A stretch of 64,000 nucleotides of DNA. Source: Myxococcota bacterium. GTDB lineage: Bacteria > Myxococcota_A > UBA796 > UBA9615 > JAKLKC01. How positions within the stretch are numbered: position 1 is the stretch's first letter; each line of letters starts with the position of its first letter. Position numbers and translations under genes: made by a program. The notes below the pieces were generated by a model. That model searched no databases. It saw only the letters and a list, made by a program, of their open reading frames with translations, and was not told the DNA's origin. Below are positions 17,201 to 24,947 of this stretch, one piece after another. The DNA lies in assembly GCA_023150875.1 (NCBI GenBank), contig JAKLKC010000007.1, positions 62,001 through 126,000 on the forward strand, in the 5' to 3' direction.

Positions 17201-17222
17201 CGCCGACGACGACGGGAACTGA
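14217..17222 (+). CDS. Large beta-class DNA methyltransferase (N6-adenine or N4-cytosine), mosaic
   Basis: The protein is 1001 residues. Motif IV DPPY (D at about 478) precedes motif I FFAGSGTTGHA (about 743-753), the order of beta-class amino-methyltransferases such as type III Mod subunits. The enzyme should transfer methyl from S-adenosylmethionine to adenine N6 (or cytosine N4) and so mark self DNA. A long N-terminal domain (1-450, containing LDFGMYRVLRLRR) is characteristic of the ~1000-residue methyltransferases encoded with helicase-nuclease partners. The C-terminal 230 residues follow motif I. The stretch 15590-16440, from just before motif IV to motif I, is clearly lower in G+C and uses AT-ending codons unlike either flank, suggesting replacement of the target-recognition region by recombination. 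GTG start; the TGA is 1 bp before the next GTG. Confidence 0.9.
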   Translation: MASEPRELQKLKSLLKELFQLDAEDLDFGMYRVLRLRRDELTTFLERTLADEVRRAMGSADERERADVLARLREMERQAAEWGGSPEKNPEYVKLKAMMASAEDGAARERQVYAHLGEFFSRYYEDGDFVSLPRLGRDTYAVPYDGSEVVLHWANKDQYYVKSGEYFARYAFQLRDGRRVVFRLVDAETDPDNVKGTDAGKRRFRLADGGDAVGVVDGELVCRFVYQPAEGKQEAVNEATEERILDASPREWRHALSAPKGERTLLGWNLRQYTEKNKRDYFIHKDLGGFLRRELDHYLKTEVFDLDAVESMADDDVSRALAMVKAVRAVARPIIDFLASIEDFQKRLFLKKKAVLRTEWCVTLDRVPEGMYAEIGTNEAQVRRWKELFAIDEVDVPPLIPGGDARGATVTAEFLKRNRGLVVETRFFDRGFTARLLAALGKGVDERVTGVMVRGENLQGLRLLTERYTQSITCTCIDPPYNTGNDGFIYRDGFGRSSWLTMLEDRIVTCVRLFHEDSVIFVSIDDHEIHALRYLMDGVLGPENFVTTVIWQKVYAPKSSAKHFSEDHDYAVAYARKAESWRPAPLPRTSEQDAHYKNPDGDPRGPWRADGMSARNYYSKGTYRITNPNGRVISAPPSGRYWIYSEDKFRELDADGRIWWGENGDNQPAVKRFRSEVRDGRVPQTLWKYEDVGHTQEAKKELLECVTFESSAGVFETPKPTRLIKQMARIAARDNNVNCILDFFAGSGTTGHAVLNLNREDQGRRTFILVEVNDYFDTVLVPRILKATYSKDWKEGKPVDRTPVPGGAIYKVLYLESYEDTLANVTLPARRDDSVLPLRFRREYTVRYMLDHETRAAVLDLDRFRRPFSWTMEVRRGGMVTPEHPVDMVETFNYLIGLRVSRYGFFGDPDRLRYVEGTVLEDGDERRVLVLWRDCDAVPDAEVLRLFDDREFAPVSSREYDRIYVNGDPPLANVRRDGEHWKVLAIEDEFKRLSFADDDGN
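15590..16440. other. Lower-GC recombinant segment inside the methyltransferase gene
   Basis: Sample 60-bp lines inside the segment contain 45-60% G+C by hand count (27/60 at 16321, 33/60 at 15901, 36/60 at 16081) against about 70% in flanking lines (42/60 at 15121). Codons such as ATA, TAT, AAA and GTA, rare elsewhere in the window, are frequent. The transition is abrupt at both ends while the reading frame is continuous. It corresponds to residues about 459-741, the motif IV to motif I interval that holds the target-recognition domain in beta-class enzymes. Confidence 0.75.
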
Positions 17223-17223
17223 C

Positions 17224-20200
17224 GTGGCCCCGCCCACCTTCGAGCAGGCCCTGGTCCTCCAGGACTTCCTCGCGGCGACCCTGGGGGGCAACCCCCTGGA
17301 CCCGGGGCACCCCACCCACGCCCTCCGGGACGTGCCCCCGGGCTCCAACCCCTCCGGACCCTCGCCCTACCTCCAGGCCTTCCTCGCGCTGCGCCGGCCC
17401 GTCCCCGGGATCGCCCTCCCCGAGCAGGACCTGGAGGCGTACGACCGGGACGTGGCGGCGATCACCGACGGCGAGGGGGGCATCAACGCCTCCCGCCCCG
17501 CCGAGCCCATCCGCTGGCTCTACTTCCAGTGGGTGGCGCTCATGCACTCCGCCATCTACCTGGACGCGTTCTTCCGGGACCCCGACGACCTGCTCGCCCG
17601 CCTCGACGCGCACCTCGGCGCCTTCAACCAGGCCCGGGGGCTCGCCCTGCCGGCCTACACCGTCGAGGACCTCCGGCGCTTCAGCCTGTGGCTCGCCACC
17701 GGCGCGGGCAAGACCCTGCTGCTGCACGCCAACCTCCACCAGTTCCGTACCTACCGCGAGCGCCACGGCGCCCCCGAGCCCAAGCACACCCTCCTCCTCG
17801 TCCCCACCGACGCCCTGGCGCGGCAGCACGTCGCGGAGCTGAAGAAGTCCGGGATCCGGGCCCGGGTGTACCGGAAGGGGGACGGCGACCTCCTCGGCCG
17901 CTTGGAGGTGCTGGTCCTGGTGATCACCCACGTCCTGGACCCGGACCCGTCCGCGCGCTCCCGCCGGAAGCCGAAGGACGGCGAGGTGCTCTACGAGGCC
18001 TCCCTCTTCGGGCGCCGGAACCTGCTGCTGGTGGACGAGGGCCACCGGGGCAAGGAGGACGACGGGACGTGGCGGAGGGTCCGGCGCTACCTCGGGGAGG
18101 AGGGCTTCACCTTCGAGTACTCGGCCACCCTCAAGGAGGTCGCCCGGCCCGGCCTCGCCTCCCTCACCCGGGAGGCCGAGGACGGCCAGGGGGCGGGGGC
18201 GATGGCCCGGGAGTACGCCCGGAGCATCGCCGTGGACTACGCCTTCCGGCGCTTCCACCACGATGGCTACGGCAAGCACTTCCGGGTCCTGTCCCTGGCG
18301 ACCGGCGCGGTTGGGGACCGCGCCTCCGCCATGGACGCCTACCTCACGGGCTGCCTGCTCGCCTTCTACGAGCAGATGATGGTCTTCGAGGAGGACGGCG
18401 CCCTCGTCCGGGAACACCGCGTCGAGAGGCCGCTGGCGGTGTTCGCGGGGCTCCGGGTGGCGGGGGAGGGCTCGGAGGTGCTCCAGTCCATCTCCCTCCT
18501 GGGGCGCTTCCTGGCCGAGAGGGAGCGGTTCGAGGCGGTCCTCAGGAGCCTGCTGGCCGGGACCCTGGTGGTCCGGGACCGCAAGGGGGGGGACGCCTTC
18601 GCTGGCCTGTTCGGGGAGGCGCGCCGGGTCCACGGCGAGGACGCCCCGGGCCTCCACGCGGCCATGGTCCGGCGCCTCTTCCTCGCCGAGGGCCCCAGCC
18701 GGTTGCGGGCGGCGCGCCGGAAGGACGCCGAGGGGGAGGTCCAGCTCCGGGTGGGCGAGGCCGAGCCCTTCGCGGTGGTCAACGTGGGGGAGCCGGCCGA
18801 AGTCCTGAAGGAGTTGGAGAAGCCGGCGCACCGCGCCTGGGTCCAGGTGGAGCCCGACATCACCGGCGGGTCGCTCTTCGACCGCCTCGGGGACGCGGCG
18901 TGCCGGACGACCATGCTGGTGGGGTCGCGCAAGTTCATGGAGGGTTGGAACTGCTTCCGCGTGTCGATGCTGGGGATCCACAGCATCGGCAAGAGCGCCG
19001 GGACCCAGATCGTGCAGCTCTTCGGCCGGGGGGTCCGCCTGAGGGGCCGGGACGGATCCCTCCGGCGCGCCAGCACCGAGAAGGGCCGCGGCGCGCCGGG
19101 GAGCGAGGTCGAGAGGCTGCGGGTGCTGGAGACGATCTCCCTGTTCACCGTCAACGCGGCCTACATGGCGGAGTTCGAGAAGGACGTGAACGAAGCCCTC
19201 GGGGGCGACTCCGAGGGGGAGGTCGTGGTCGAGAGCATCCCCATCGTGGGGGGAGGCGGCCCACCCCACCTGCGGATGCTGAGGTTCCCCGAGCCCAAGG
19301 AGTTCCGGCGGGACGCGGCGGTGGTCGTCGGGCCCGACGCCACCCGGGACGCCGACGGCCGCCGGCCGGTGGTGGACGTGGACCTGGACTACTACCCCCG
19401 GGCGGGGAGCCAGGTCTCGGCGGGCGCCGCGGGCGGCCCCGGGAGCGCCGGCCAGCACGTCGTCACCACCCTCTCGCCGTGGCTGGACCTGCTGGACCAC
19501 GACGCCCTGTATGCCCAGTGCGTCCGCCTCCGGAACGAGAAGCAGTGGCAAAACCTGAAGCTGCCCCGCTTCGTGGACGACGCCGGGGGAGGGCGGATCC
19601 CCCTGACCCTCTGGCTGCTCCGGCAGGAGCCGAGCTGGTTCCGGGTGAGGGTCGAGGGGCGCCTGGTGGACCCGGAAGCGGTCCCCGATCTGAGCCTCCT
19701 CCCCCTGTGGCAGCGCCTGGCGGCGGAGCTGGTGCGGGCCTACGTCGCCGAGTGGTACGGGCACCACCTCCGGGCCTGGCAGACCCTGGGCGCGAAGGTG
19801 GTCTGGTGGAAGGACCTCGGCAAGGACGGGGACTCCCTGGTCCCCGAGGGCCATTTCACCAAGGACGGCGCCCAGCACCGCGTGGCGGTCACGGTCCGGG
19901 AGGGGGACGGCGGACGATCCCAGGCCGTCCTCGAGTTCGTGAAGGAGGTCGCCGCCGCGGTGCGGGAGGGCGACTGGTCCCTGGGCCGGCACCACGGACT
20001 CCGTCCCATGGGCGCCTCCTTCAGCCTCTACCGCCCCCTCCTCGCCCTGGCCGACGGCCCCGTCGCCATCCAGTGCCAGCCCGTGGCCCTCAACTCCGGG
20101 GAGGAGCGGTTCCTGGACGCCGTCGAGCGTTACCTCGACACGGGCCCGCCGCTCCTGGAGGGCGCCCGCGTGCGCGTGCTCCGGAACGAGAGCCGCCGGG

Positions 20201-20541
20201 GGTTGGGCTTCTTCGTCGATGTGGGCTTCTACCCTGACTTCATCCTGTGGATCGAGAAGGGGGAGCGCCAGTGGGTGGTCTTCGTCGACCCCAAGGGCGC
20301 GACCCACATGGCGACCCGGAGGGCCGCCGCGAAGCTCCGCCTCCCCGAGGTCCTGTGGGAGATCGAGAGGCGCAACGGGCTCGCCGACGTCCGCCTGGAC
20401 GCCTTCCTGCTCTTCGGGACCCCCGAGAAGGACATGGACCAGGACTGGCTGAAGGGCCTCGGCGAGCGGGGCGAGCGGGTGCTGTTCGCGTCCCAGCCGG
20501 ACCACGTGGAGCGGATGTTCGCCCGGGTGATGGCGCGGTGA
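17224..20541 (+). CDS. ResIII-type helicase with C-terminal PD-(D/E)XK nuclease (restriction subunit)
   Basis: The protein is 1105 residues. An SF2 helicase core has Walker A ATGAGKT (about 158-164), motif II DEGH (D about 271, a DEAH variant) and motif III EYSATLK. A helicase C half follows, with GSRKFMEGWNCFRVSMLGI and QIVQLFGRGVRLRGRD. Near the C-terminus FYPDFILW (PD about 1004-1005) followed by VVFVDPKG (D about 1022, K about 1024) matches the PD-(D/E)XK nuclease signature. This is the type III Res / BPTD_3080-like restriction endonuclease layout. It should cleave DNA lacking the partner methylation, using ATP-driven translocation. The start is the GTG at 17224, one base after the methyltransferase stop, implying translational coupling. 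It is the last gene of the operon; a convergent gene follows after 90 bp. Confidence 0.88.
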   Translation: MAPPTFEQALVLQDFLAATLGGNPLDPGHPTHALRDVPPGSNPSGPSPYLQAFLALRRPVPGIALPEQDLEAYDRDVAAITDGEGGINASRPAEPIRWLYFQWVALMHSAIYLDAFFRDPDDLLARLDAHLGAFNQARGLALPAYTVEDLRRFSLWLATGAGKTLLLHANLHQFRTYRERHGAPEPKHTLLLVPTDALARQHVAELKKSGIRARVYRKGDGDLLGRLEVLVLVITHVLDPDPSARSRRKPKDGEVLYEASLFGRRNLLLVDEGHRGKEDDGTWRRVRRYLGEEGFTFEYSATLKEVARPGLASLTREAEDGQGAGAMAREYARSIAVDYAFRRFHHDGYGKHFRVLSLATGAVGDRASAMDAYLTGCLLAFYEQMMVFEEDGALVREHRVERPLAVFAGLRVAGEGSEVLQSISLLGRFLAERERFEAVLRSLLAGTLVVRDRKGGDAFAGLFGEARRVHGEDAPGLHAAMVRRLFLAEGPSRLRAARRKDAEGEVQLRVGEAEPFAVVNVGEPAEVLKELEKPAHRAWVQVEPDITGGSLFDRLGDAACRTTMLVGSRKFMEGWNCFRVSMLGIHSIGKSAGTQIVQLFGRGVRLRGRDGSLRRASTEKGRGAPGSEVERLRVLETISLFTVNAAYMAEFEKDVNEALGGDSEGEVVVESIPIVGGGGPPHLRMLRFPEPKEFRRDAAVVVGPDATRDADGRRPVVDVDLDYYPRAGSQVSAGAAGGPGSAGQHVVTTLSPWLDLLDHDALYAQCVRLRNEKQWQNLKLPRFVDDAGGGRIPLTLWLLRQEPSWFRVRVEGRLVDPEAVPDLSLLPLWQRLAAELVRAYVAEWYGHHLRAWQTLGAKVVWWKDLGKDGDSLVPEGHFTKDGAQHRVAVTVREGDGGRSQAVLEFVKEVAAAVREGDWSLGRHHGLRPMGASFSLYRPLLALADGPVAIQCQPVALNSGEERFLDAVERYLDTGPPLLEGARVRVLRNESRRGLGFFVDVGFYPDFILWIEKGERQWVVFVDPKGATHMATRRAAAKLRLPEVLWEIERRNGLADVRLDAFLLFGTPEKDMDQDWLKGLGERGERVLFASQPDHVERMFARVMAR

Positions 20542-20631
20542 TCGCGGGGGGCGCGGTGGAGGCCGCTGGGGATCGTCCTGGCGGGGGAGTGCCGGGGCCG
20601 TGGCGGAAGAGAGAGCGGGGGCGCTCGGCCC

Positions 20632-21480
20632 TCACCTCCATCCCTTCTGCGTCGCGTCCAGGGACACGCGGGTCAGGAGCTCGATCTCGTCCGAGGAGAC
20701 GGCGATCTCGGCGCCGCGGGCGTACTTCGAGAGGGCGCTGGCGTACGTGACCCGGACGGTGTACCCCGGCCCCTCTCGCCCCTCGATCCGCCCGATCCAG
20801 TGTTGCGCCGGGCCCCTGCTCGAGACGTAGTCCGGAGCGGTCGGCTCGCGGTCGGCCAGGGCCGGAGCCAGTGCCCTCCGCGCCCGGGCGATGGCCTGCC
20901 TCATGTCGGGATCCCGGGCGGACGGGTGGAGGCCCGTCGTCAGGTATCGCTCGGACTCCGCGAAGGCGACCCGCGCCCCGGTGGGATCACCGTCGCCGTA
21001 GTGCTGCACGGCCTGGCCCATGCGGATCCAGCCGTACTGCACGTACTCCATCCGGGCGCGATCCGTCGGTGGGCGCAGGAGTTCCGCCCGGCGCATCCAG
21101 GACGGGGAGATCCGGTCGTCCTCGGCGTCCCGGGCGAGTCCCTCGAAGCAGAGCTCGACGAGCAAGGCGGGCACCTCCGCGAGGTCTTCGGCGTCCATGG
21201 GCGACGGGTGACGCCGGGCGACCGCCTCCAGGGCGTCGAACGCGTCTCCGAAGCGTTGCTCCCGCACCGCCCGGAAGAAGCCCTCCAGCAGGCCAAGGCC
21301 CTCCCCCGTCCGCTCCGTGGCCCGGGCGACCACCGCCTCCGCACGACGCGCGAGCCCGACGGCGGCGAGGCGTGCCAGCGAAGGGCCGGGATCCCGTCGT
21401 GAGACCTCCACCGCGGGGAGGAACCCGGTGATCGCCGCGCGCCCGGCGCCCCATCCGATTCCTGCATGCCCACCCGCCAT
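20632..21480 (-). CDS. Hypothetical protein, alpha-helical, convergent with restriction operon
   Basis: The 282-residue product is not recognised. Residues about 45-200 look like an all-helical solenoid (LLEGFFRAVREQRFGDAFDAL, FAESERYLTTGLHPSARD). The C-terminal 60 residues (GPAQHWIGRIEGREGPGYTVRVTYASAL) look like a small beta-rich tail. There is no clear signal peptide or membrane segment. The ATG at 21480 is preferred; an in-frame ATG at 21579 would add 33 Ala/Arg-rich residues with no Shine-Dalgarno. Its relation to the restriction operon is only positional. Confidence 0.6.
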   Translation of the reverse strand: MAGGHAGIGWGAGRAAITGFLPAVEVSRRDPGPSLARLAAVGLARRAEAVVARATERTGEGLGLLEGFFRAVREQRFGDAFDALEAVARRHPSPMDAEDLAEVPALLVELCFEGLARDAEDDRISPSWMRRAELLRPPTDRARMEYVQYGWIRMGQAVQHYGDGDPTGARVAFAESERYLTTGLHPSARDPDMRQAIARARRALAPALADREPTAPDYVSSRGPAQHWIGRIEGREGPGYTVRVTYASALSKYARGAEIAVSSDEIELLTRVSLDATQKGWR

Positions 21481-21746
21481 CCTCGCTCGCTCCCGCCACC
21501 CCCGGACGCCGGACACCGGCGGCTGCCTCGCCGCCGCCGCCGCCGTCCGCGCCGGATGGTAGCCCGGCTCCGCGCGCATCACCGCTGACAGATTCTGACA
21601 TCTCCCGGCCCCCCCCTCCCCGCCCTCACGGGACCCGGGCGCCGCTCCCCGCCGGCCCGAGGAAACCCGAGGAAGTCCACCCCCCGCCGCCCTGGTGAGC
21701 TGGTGGGGCGTTCGCGGTGAGGCGATGGTCGCCGCCCCGGGCGCTC

Positions 21747-21754
21747 GGAGGTGA
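21747..21754 (+). promoter_or_regulatory. Near-perfect Shine-Dalgarno GGAGGTGA
   Basis: GGAGGTGA is complementary to the 16S rRNA 3' end and lies 5 nt before the ATG at 21760. It decides that start over the GTG at 21751, which is inside the SD itself. Confidence 0.75.
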
Positions 21755-21759
21755 CCTCG

Positions 21760-22089
21760 ATGCGCTCCTTGCTGTTCGCCCTCTTCGCTTCCTCCCTGGT
21801 GGCCGGACCCGCCCGCGCCGGCGACATCGACGGGACGACGTACGCCGTCATCGGATCGACGGCGACGCCGGTCCAGTCCCAGGTCACGCTGACCGGGCCC
21901 GAGAACCGGCAGATGAACTCCAACCTCAGCGGGTACTACCGGTTCAACGACCTGCCGACCGGCGACTACACCGTCACCGCCGTGCCCCTGAGCCAGCCGT
22001 CCGGCAGCGACCTGATGGGGGACTGCGACACCCCCCTCAACATCGGGCAGTCCCTCGCCACCTGCGACGTGTACATGACCCAGCAGTAG
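21760..22089 (+). CDS. Small secreted protein with carboxypeptidase-regulatory/SdrB-like fold
   Basis: The 109-residue protein starts with a standard signal peptide (MRSLLFALFASSLVAGPARAG, predicted cleavage after ARA). The mature part is one beta-sandwich-like domain: GDIDGTTYAVIGS..PVQSQVTLTG, SNLSGYYRFNDLPTGDYTVTAVP. This is the pattern of carboxypeptidase-regulatory-like (CarboxypepD_reg / SdrD B-like) domains, in which a 'G.Y.F..L..G.Y.V' strand pair is diagnostic. Two cysteines (GDCDTPL, ATCDVYM) could form a disulfide. Probably exported to the periplasm or outside; partner unknown. A G/C-rich hairpin region follows the stop. Confidence 0.75.
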   Translation: MRSLLFALFASSLVAGPARAGDIDGTTYAVIGSTATPVQSQVTLTGPENRQMNSNLSGYYRFNDLPTGDYTVTAVPLSQPSGSDLMGDCDTPLNIGQSLATCDVYMTQQ

Positions 22090-22092
22090 GCG

Positions 22093-22148
22093 CGCCCCGC
22101 CGGGGCGGCCCCGGCGACCCTGCCCCCTCAGGCGGGGGCGCCGGGGCC
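22093..22148. terminator. G/C-rich hairpins between convergent genes
   Basis: A first hairpin (CGCCCC-GCC-GGGGCG, 22093-22107) is followed by perfect 10-bp arms GGCCCCGGCG (22107-22116) and CGCCGGGGCC (22139-22148). They lie between two converging genes, with the second arm inside the 3' end of the regulator gene. No T-tract follows on either side, so termination is probable rather than certain. Confidence 0.45.
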
Positions 22149-24914
22149 GTCCTCCGGCTCCAAGGGGGCGAGGATCTCCCGGACGAGGCGGATCCACAGC
22201 CTCGCGTCGCTGCCCCCGGGGGCGCCGCCGTCGTCCCACCGGGGCAGCAGGTCCAGCGCCTCCCTGCGCCCGCGGCGGGCGTCGTCCGGCCCGCGATCCC
22301 CGGCGAGGCGCGCGCCGGCGGCCCGTGCCGCCGCCCGACCCAGGTCGACCGGCACGCCGCCCCCCATGAGCGCGGCGGCCTCGTCCACGGAAGCGGCGGC
22401 CGCCTCGACCTCCAGCGCCCGCGCCGCCACGGCGCCGCGGAACAGCAGGGCGTAGCCCTGGAGCGCCCGATCGGCGATGGACGTGGCGACCTCCCGCGCG
22501 AGGTCGGCGCACGCCTCGGCGTCGGCCCGCCGCCCCTGCCAGAGGCGGATCCAGCCCAGGTCGATGCGGGCCACCGCCTCGTGGAAGCGATCCCCGAGCT
22601 CGACGTGGAGGGCCAGGGCGTCGCCGACGAGCTCGTCCGCCTCGGCGATGTCCCCCACCTCCAGGCGCGCCATGCCCAGGTTGCACCGGGTGATCGCCTC
22701 GTGGGCGGCGTTCCCCACCTCCCGGTGCAGGGCCAGCGCCTCCCGGAGGGCGGTCTCCGCCTCCGGCAGGCGCCCCGACTCGGCCTCCACCCGCCCCAGG
22801 TTCGAGAGCGCCGTCCCGCGCCAGCGGCGATCGCCGATCTCCCCGGCGATCTCCAGCTCCCGCCGGTGGTGCTCCGCCGCCTCTTCCCACCGCCCCTGCC
22901 GGTTCCGGAGCAGGGCCAGCATCCCCAGCACCCTCCCCTCTCCCCGGCGGTCACCCCCGCGCCTCGCCGCCACCAGCGCGGCCCGGTACAGCTCCTCCGC
23001 GGACTGCGCGTCGCCGCGCCTGCGCTTCACCGTGCCGAGATCCCCCAGGATCCCCGCGAGCAGCGGGCCCCGGTCGAGGGGCTCGGCGACCTCCCGGGCG
23101 CGGGTGAGCAGCTCCTCCGCCGTCGCCAGCTCCCCCACCAGGCCGTGGGCGTTGCCCAGCCCGGCGAGGGCGCGGGCCGCCAGGGCCTCGTCCCCGGCCT
23201 GCCGCGCCCTCTCCATGGCCGCCCCGAAGTCCGCGTGGGAGGCCCGGGCGCGGCCCCGATCCCGGATGGCGACGGCGCGGGCGTAGTGGACCCGCCCCAG
23301 GAGGCCCGGGGCCGGCTCCCCCCCCCGGGCCAGGGCCCGGTCCAGGCGCTCCACGCGCCCCTCCGGGGGACCGAGGAGGCCGGCGACCGTGTCCAGCACC
23401 AGCGCCAGGCGGAGCGACACGTCCGGATCCGCGCACTCCTCCAGCGCCGCCGCCAGGTTCCGCCGCTCCTCCGCGAGGTCCCGCAGCGCCCGGGGATCGG
23501 TCCCCAGCTCCGCCGCCGCCGCCCGCTCCTCGCCGAACCGCGCCGCCCACTCCGCGCGCCGGGCGCGGACCTCCCCCTCCCTGCCGCTCGCCGCGAGGCG
23601 CTCGGCGGCGAAGGCCCGCACCGGCTCGTCCAGCACGAACCGCTCCGCGCCGCCATCCGGCCGCGGCCGGATCCGCACCAGGGAGTGCTCCACCAGCGTC
23701 TCCAGGGCGCGGGCGGTGGCGTCGGCCTGCGCTCCCCCCGCCGCTCCCACGGCGGTCAGGCCCTCGACCGTGAAGCCGCCCCGGAAGACCGAGCACGCCG
23801 CCAGCACCCGCTGCGGCTCGGGGCGGAGCAGCGCCCAGGACCCCGCGATCGCCTCCCGCAGCGAGTCGTGCCGGTTCCCCCGCCTCCCCCCGCCGCGCCG
23901 CTGCAGGTCCAGCGCCGACAGCCGTCGGAGCAGGGTACGGGGCGTGAACACATCCGCCCATGAGGCCACGAGCTCGATCCCGAGGGGGTTGCCCCCGAGG
24001 CGCTCCAACAACGCCACCAGGTCCGGGTCGCCGGCCGTGCCCCCCGCCCGGTCGGCGTAGAGCGCGGCCCCGTCGCCGCCGGAGAGGGGCGCCAGCTCCA
24101 CCACCTCGGCCCCTTCGAGGTGGGGGAGGATCCGCGTCGTCACCAGGAAGCGGCTCTCGGGGGCGTCCGCGGCCCACCGGCCCAACAGCCGCGCGCCGTG
24201 GGGGAGGGCCGACTCCAAGCCGTCCAGCACCACGAGCACGCTGCCCCGGGCGGCGAGGGCCCTCCCCGCCCGGGCCGCCCAGTCCAGCCCCCCCGGGCCC
24301 ACACGGAGGTCGAGACCCAGGGCCCGCGCCAACGCCTGGGCGAGCGCCACCGAGGTCCGAGCCTCGGCCACCTCCACGTAGACGACGGCCCCGGCCCCCC
24401 ACGCCCGGGCGTCTCCGGACCGGGCGTACCGCGCGGCGAGGCGGGTCTTGCCGATCCCCGCCGCGCCCTTGAAGACGACGGCGCGCGCCCCCCGGAGGAG
24501 GGCGGCGTGGACCGCCCCGAGCTCCTCCCGGCGGCCGACGAACGAGGACGGCGGATCCGGGACGACGTCCTCGCCGGGCAGGGGGGCCCGCTCCACCGCC
24601 GGCAGGGGGACGTACCGATAGCCGCCGGAGCCGTTCACCACGATCCTCGGGGCGTGGGGATCGGCCTCGATCTTCTTGCGGAGCCGGTGGACCGTCGTCT
24701 GGAGGGTGGCGCGATAGGTGGAGCTGTCGATCCTCCACACCTCGCGGAAGAGGTCCTCGGCCGCCACGTCGACGCCGGGGCGCCCGGCAAGGTGGCGGAG
24801 CAGCTCCACCTCCTTCGGGGGGATCCGTTCCCAGGCGCCGCCCCGCACCAGCCGGTTGCGGCTCAAGTCCACGAAGCCGCCCACGATCTCGACGATCCCG
24901 CCCTCGCTCCCCAC
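22128..24914 (-). CDS. AfsR-like regulator: winged helix, NB-ARC-type ATPase, TPR repeats
   Basis: The protein is 928 residues. Residues about 5-105 form an OmpR/SARP-type winged helix (IPPKEVELLRHLAGRPG, TLQTTVHRLRKKIEADPHAPRIV, GYRYV). A STAND/NB-ARC-like ATPase follows: FVGRREEL, Walker A FKGAAGIGKT (about 147-156), VLVVLDGLESA as Walker B, and GGNPLGIELVASWA. From about residue 480 the protein is a helical solenoid of TPR-like units (ARALAGLGNAHGLVGELATAEELLTRA and later copies). The order wHTH-ATPase-TPR is that of AfsR-type transcription activators. It probably binds DNA on ATP- or ligand-driven assembly. The FHA gene lies immediately upstream on the same strand and may feed phosphorylation signals to it; that link is inferred. 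Confidence 0.88.
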   Translation of the reverse strand: MGSEGGIVEIVGGFVDLSRNRLVRGGAWERIPPKEVELLRHLAGRPGVDVAAEDLFREVWRIDSSTYRATLQTTVHRLRKKIEADPHAPRIVVNGSGGYRYVPLPAVERAPLPGEDVVPDPPSSFVGRREELGAVHAALLRGARAVVFKGAAGIGKTRLAARYARSGDARAWGAGAVVYVEVAEARTSVALAQALARALGLDLRVGPGGLDWAARAGRALAARGSVLVVLDGLESALPHGARLLGRWAADAPESRFLVTTRILPHLEGAEVVELAPLSGGDGAALYADRAGGTAGDPDLVALLERLGGNPLGIELVASWADVFTPRTLLRRLSALDLQRRGGGRRGNRHDSLREAIAGSWALLRPEPQRVLAACSVFRGGFTVEGLTAVGAAGGAQADATARALETLVEHSLVRIRPRPDGGAERFVLDEPVRAFAAERLAASGREGEVRARRAEWAARFGEERAAAAELGTDPRALRDLAEERRNLAAALEECADPDVSLRLALVLDTVAGLLGPPEGRVERLDRALARGGEPAPGLLGRVHYARAVAIRDRGRARASHADFGAAMERARQAGDEALAARALAGLGNAHGLVGELATAEELLTRAREVAEPLDRGPLLAGILGDLGTVKRRRGDAQSAEELYRAALVAARRGGDRRGEGRVLGMLALLRNRQGRWEEAAEHHRRELEIAGEIGDRRWRGTALSNLGRVEAESGRLPEAETALREALALHREVGNAAHEAITRCNLGMARLEVGDIAEADELVGDALALHVELGDRFHEAVARIDLGWIRLWQGRRADAEACADLAREVATSIADRALQGYALLFRGAVAARALEVEAAAASVDEAAALMGGGVPVDLGRAAARAAGARLAGDRGPDDARRGRREALDLLPRWDDGGAPGGSDARLWIRLVREILAPLEPEDGPGAPA

Positions 24915-24947
24915 GCTCGCCTCCTCCGGCCCGTCCGCCGGGCGCCG

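Noticed and set aside
11392..20541. Complete DISARM system
   Set aside because: SNF2 helicase and adenine-type methyltransferase fit, but no DrmA-, DrmB- (DUF1998) or PLD-type DrmC is present; the third gene is a ResIII-nuclease.
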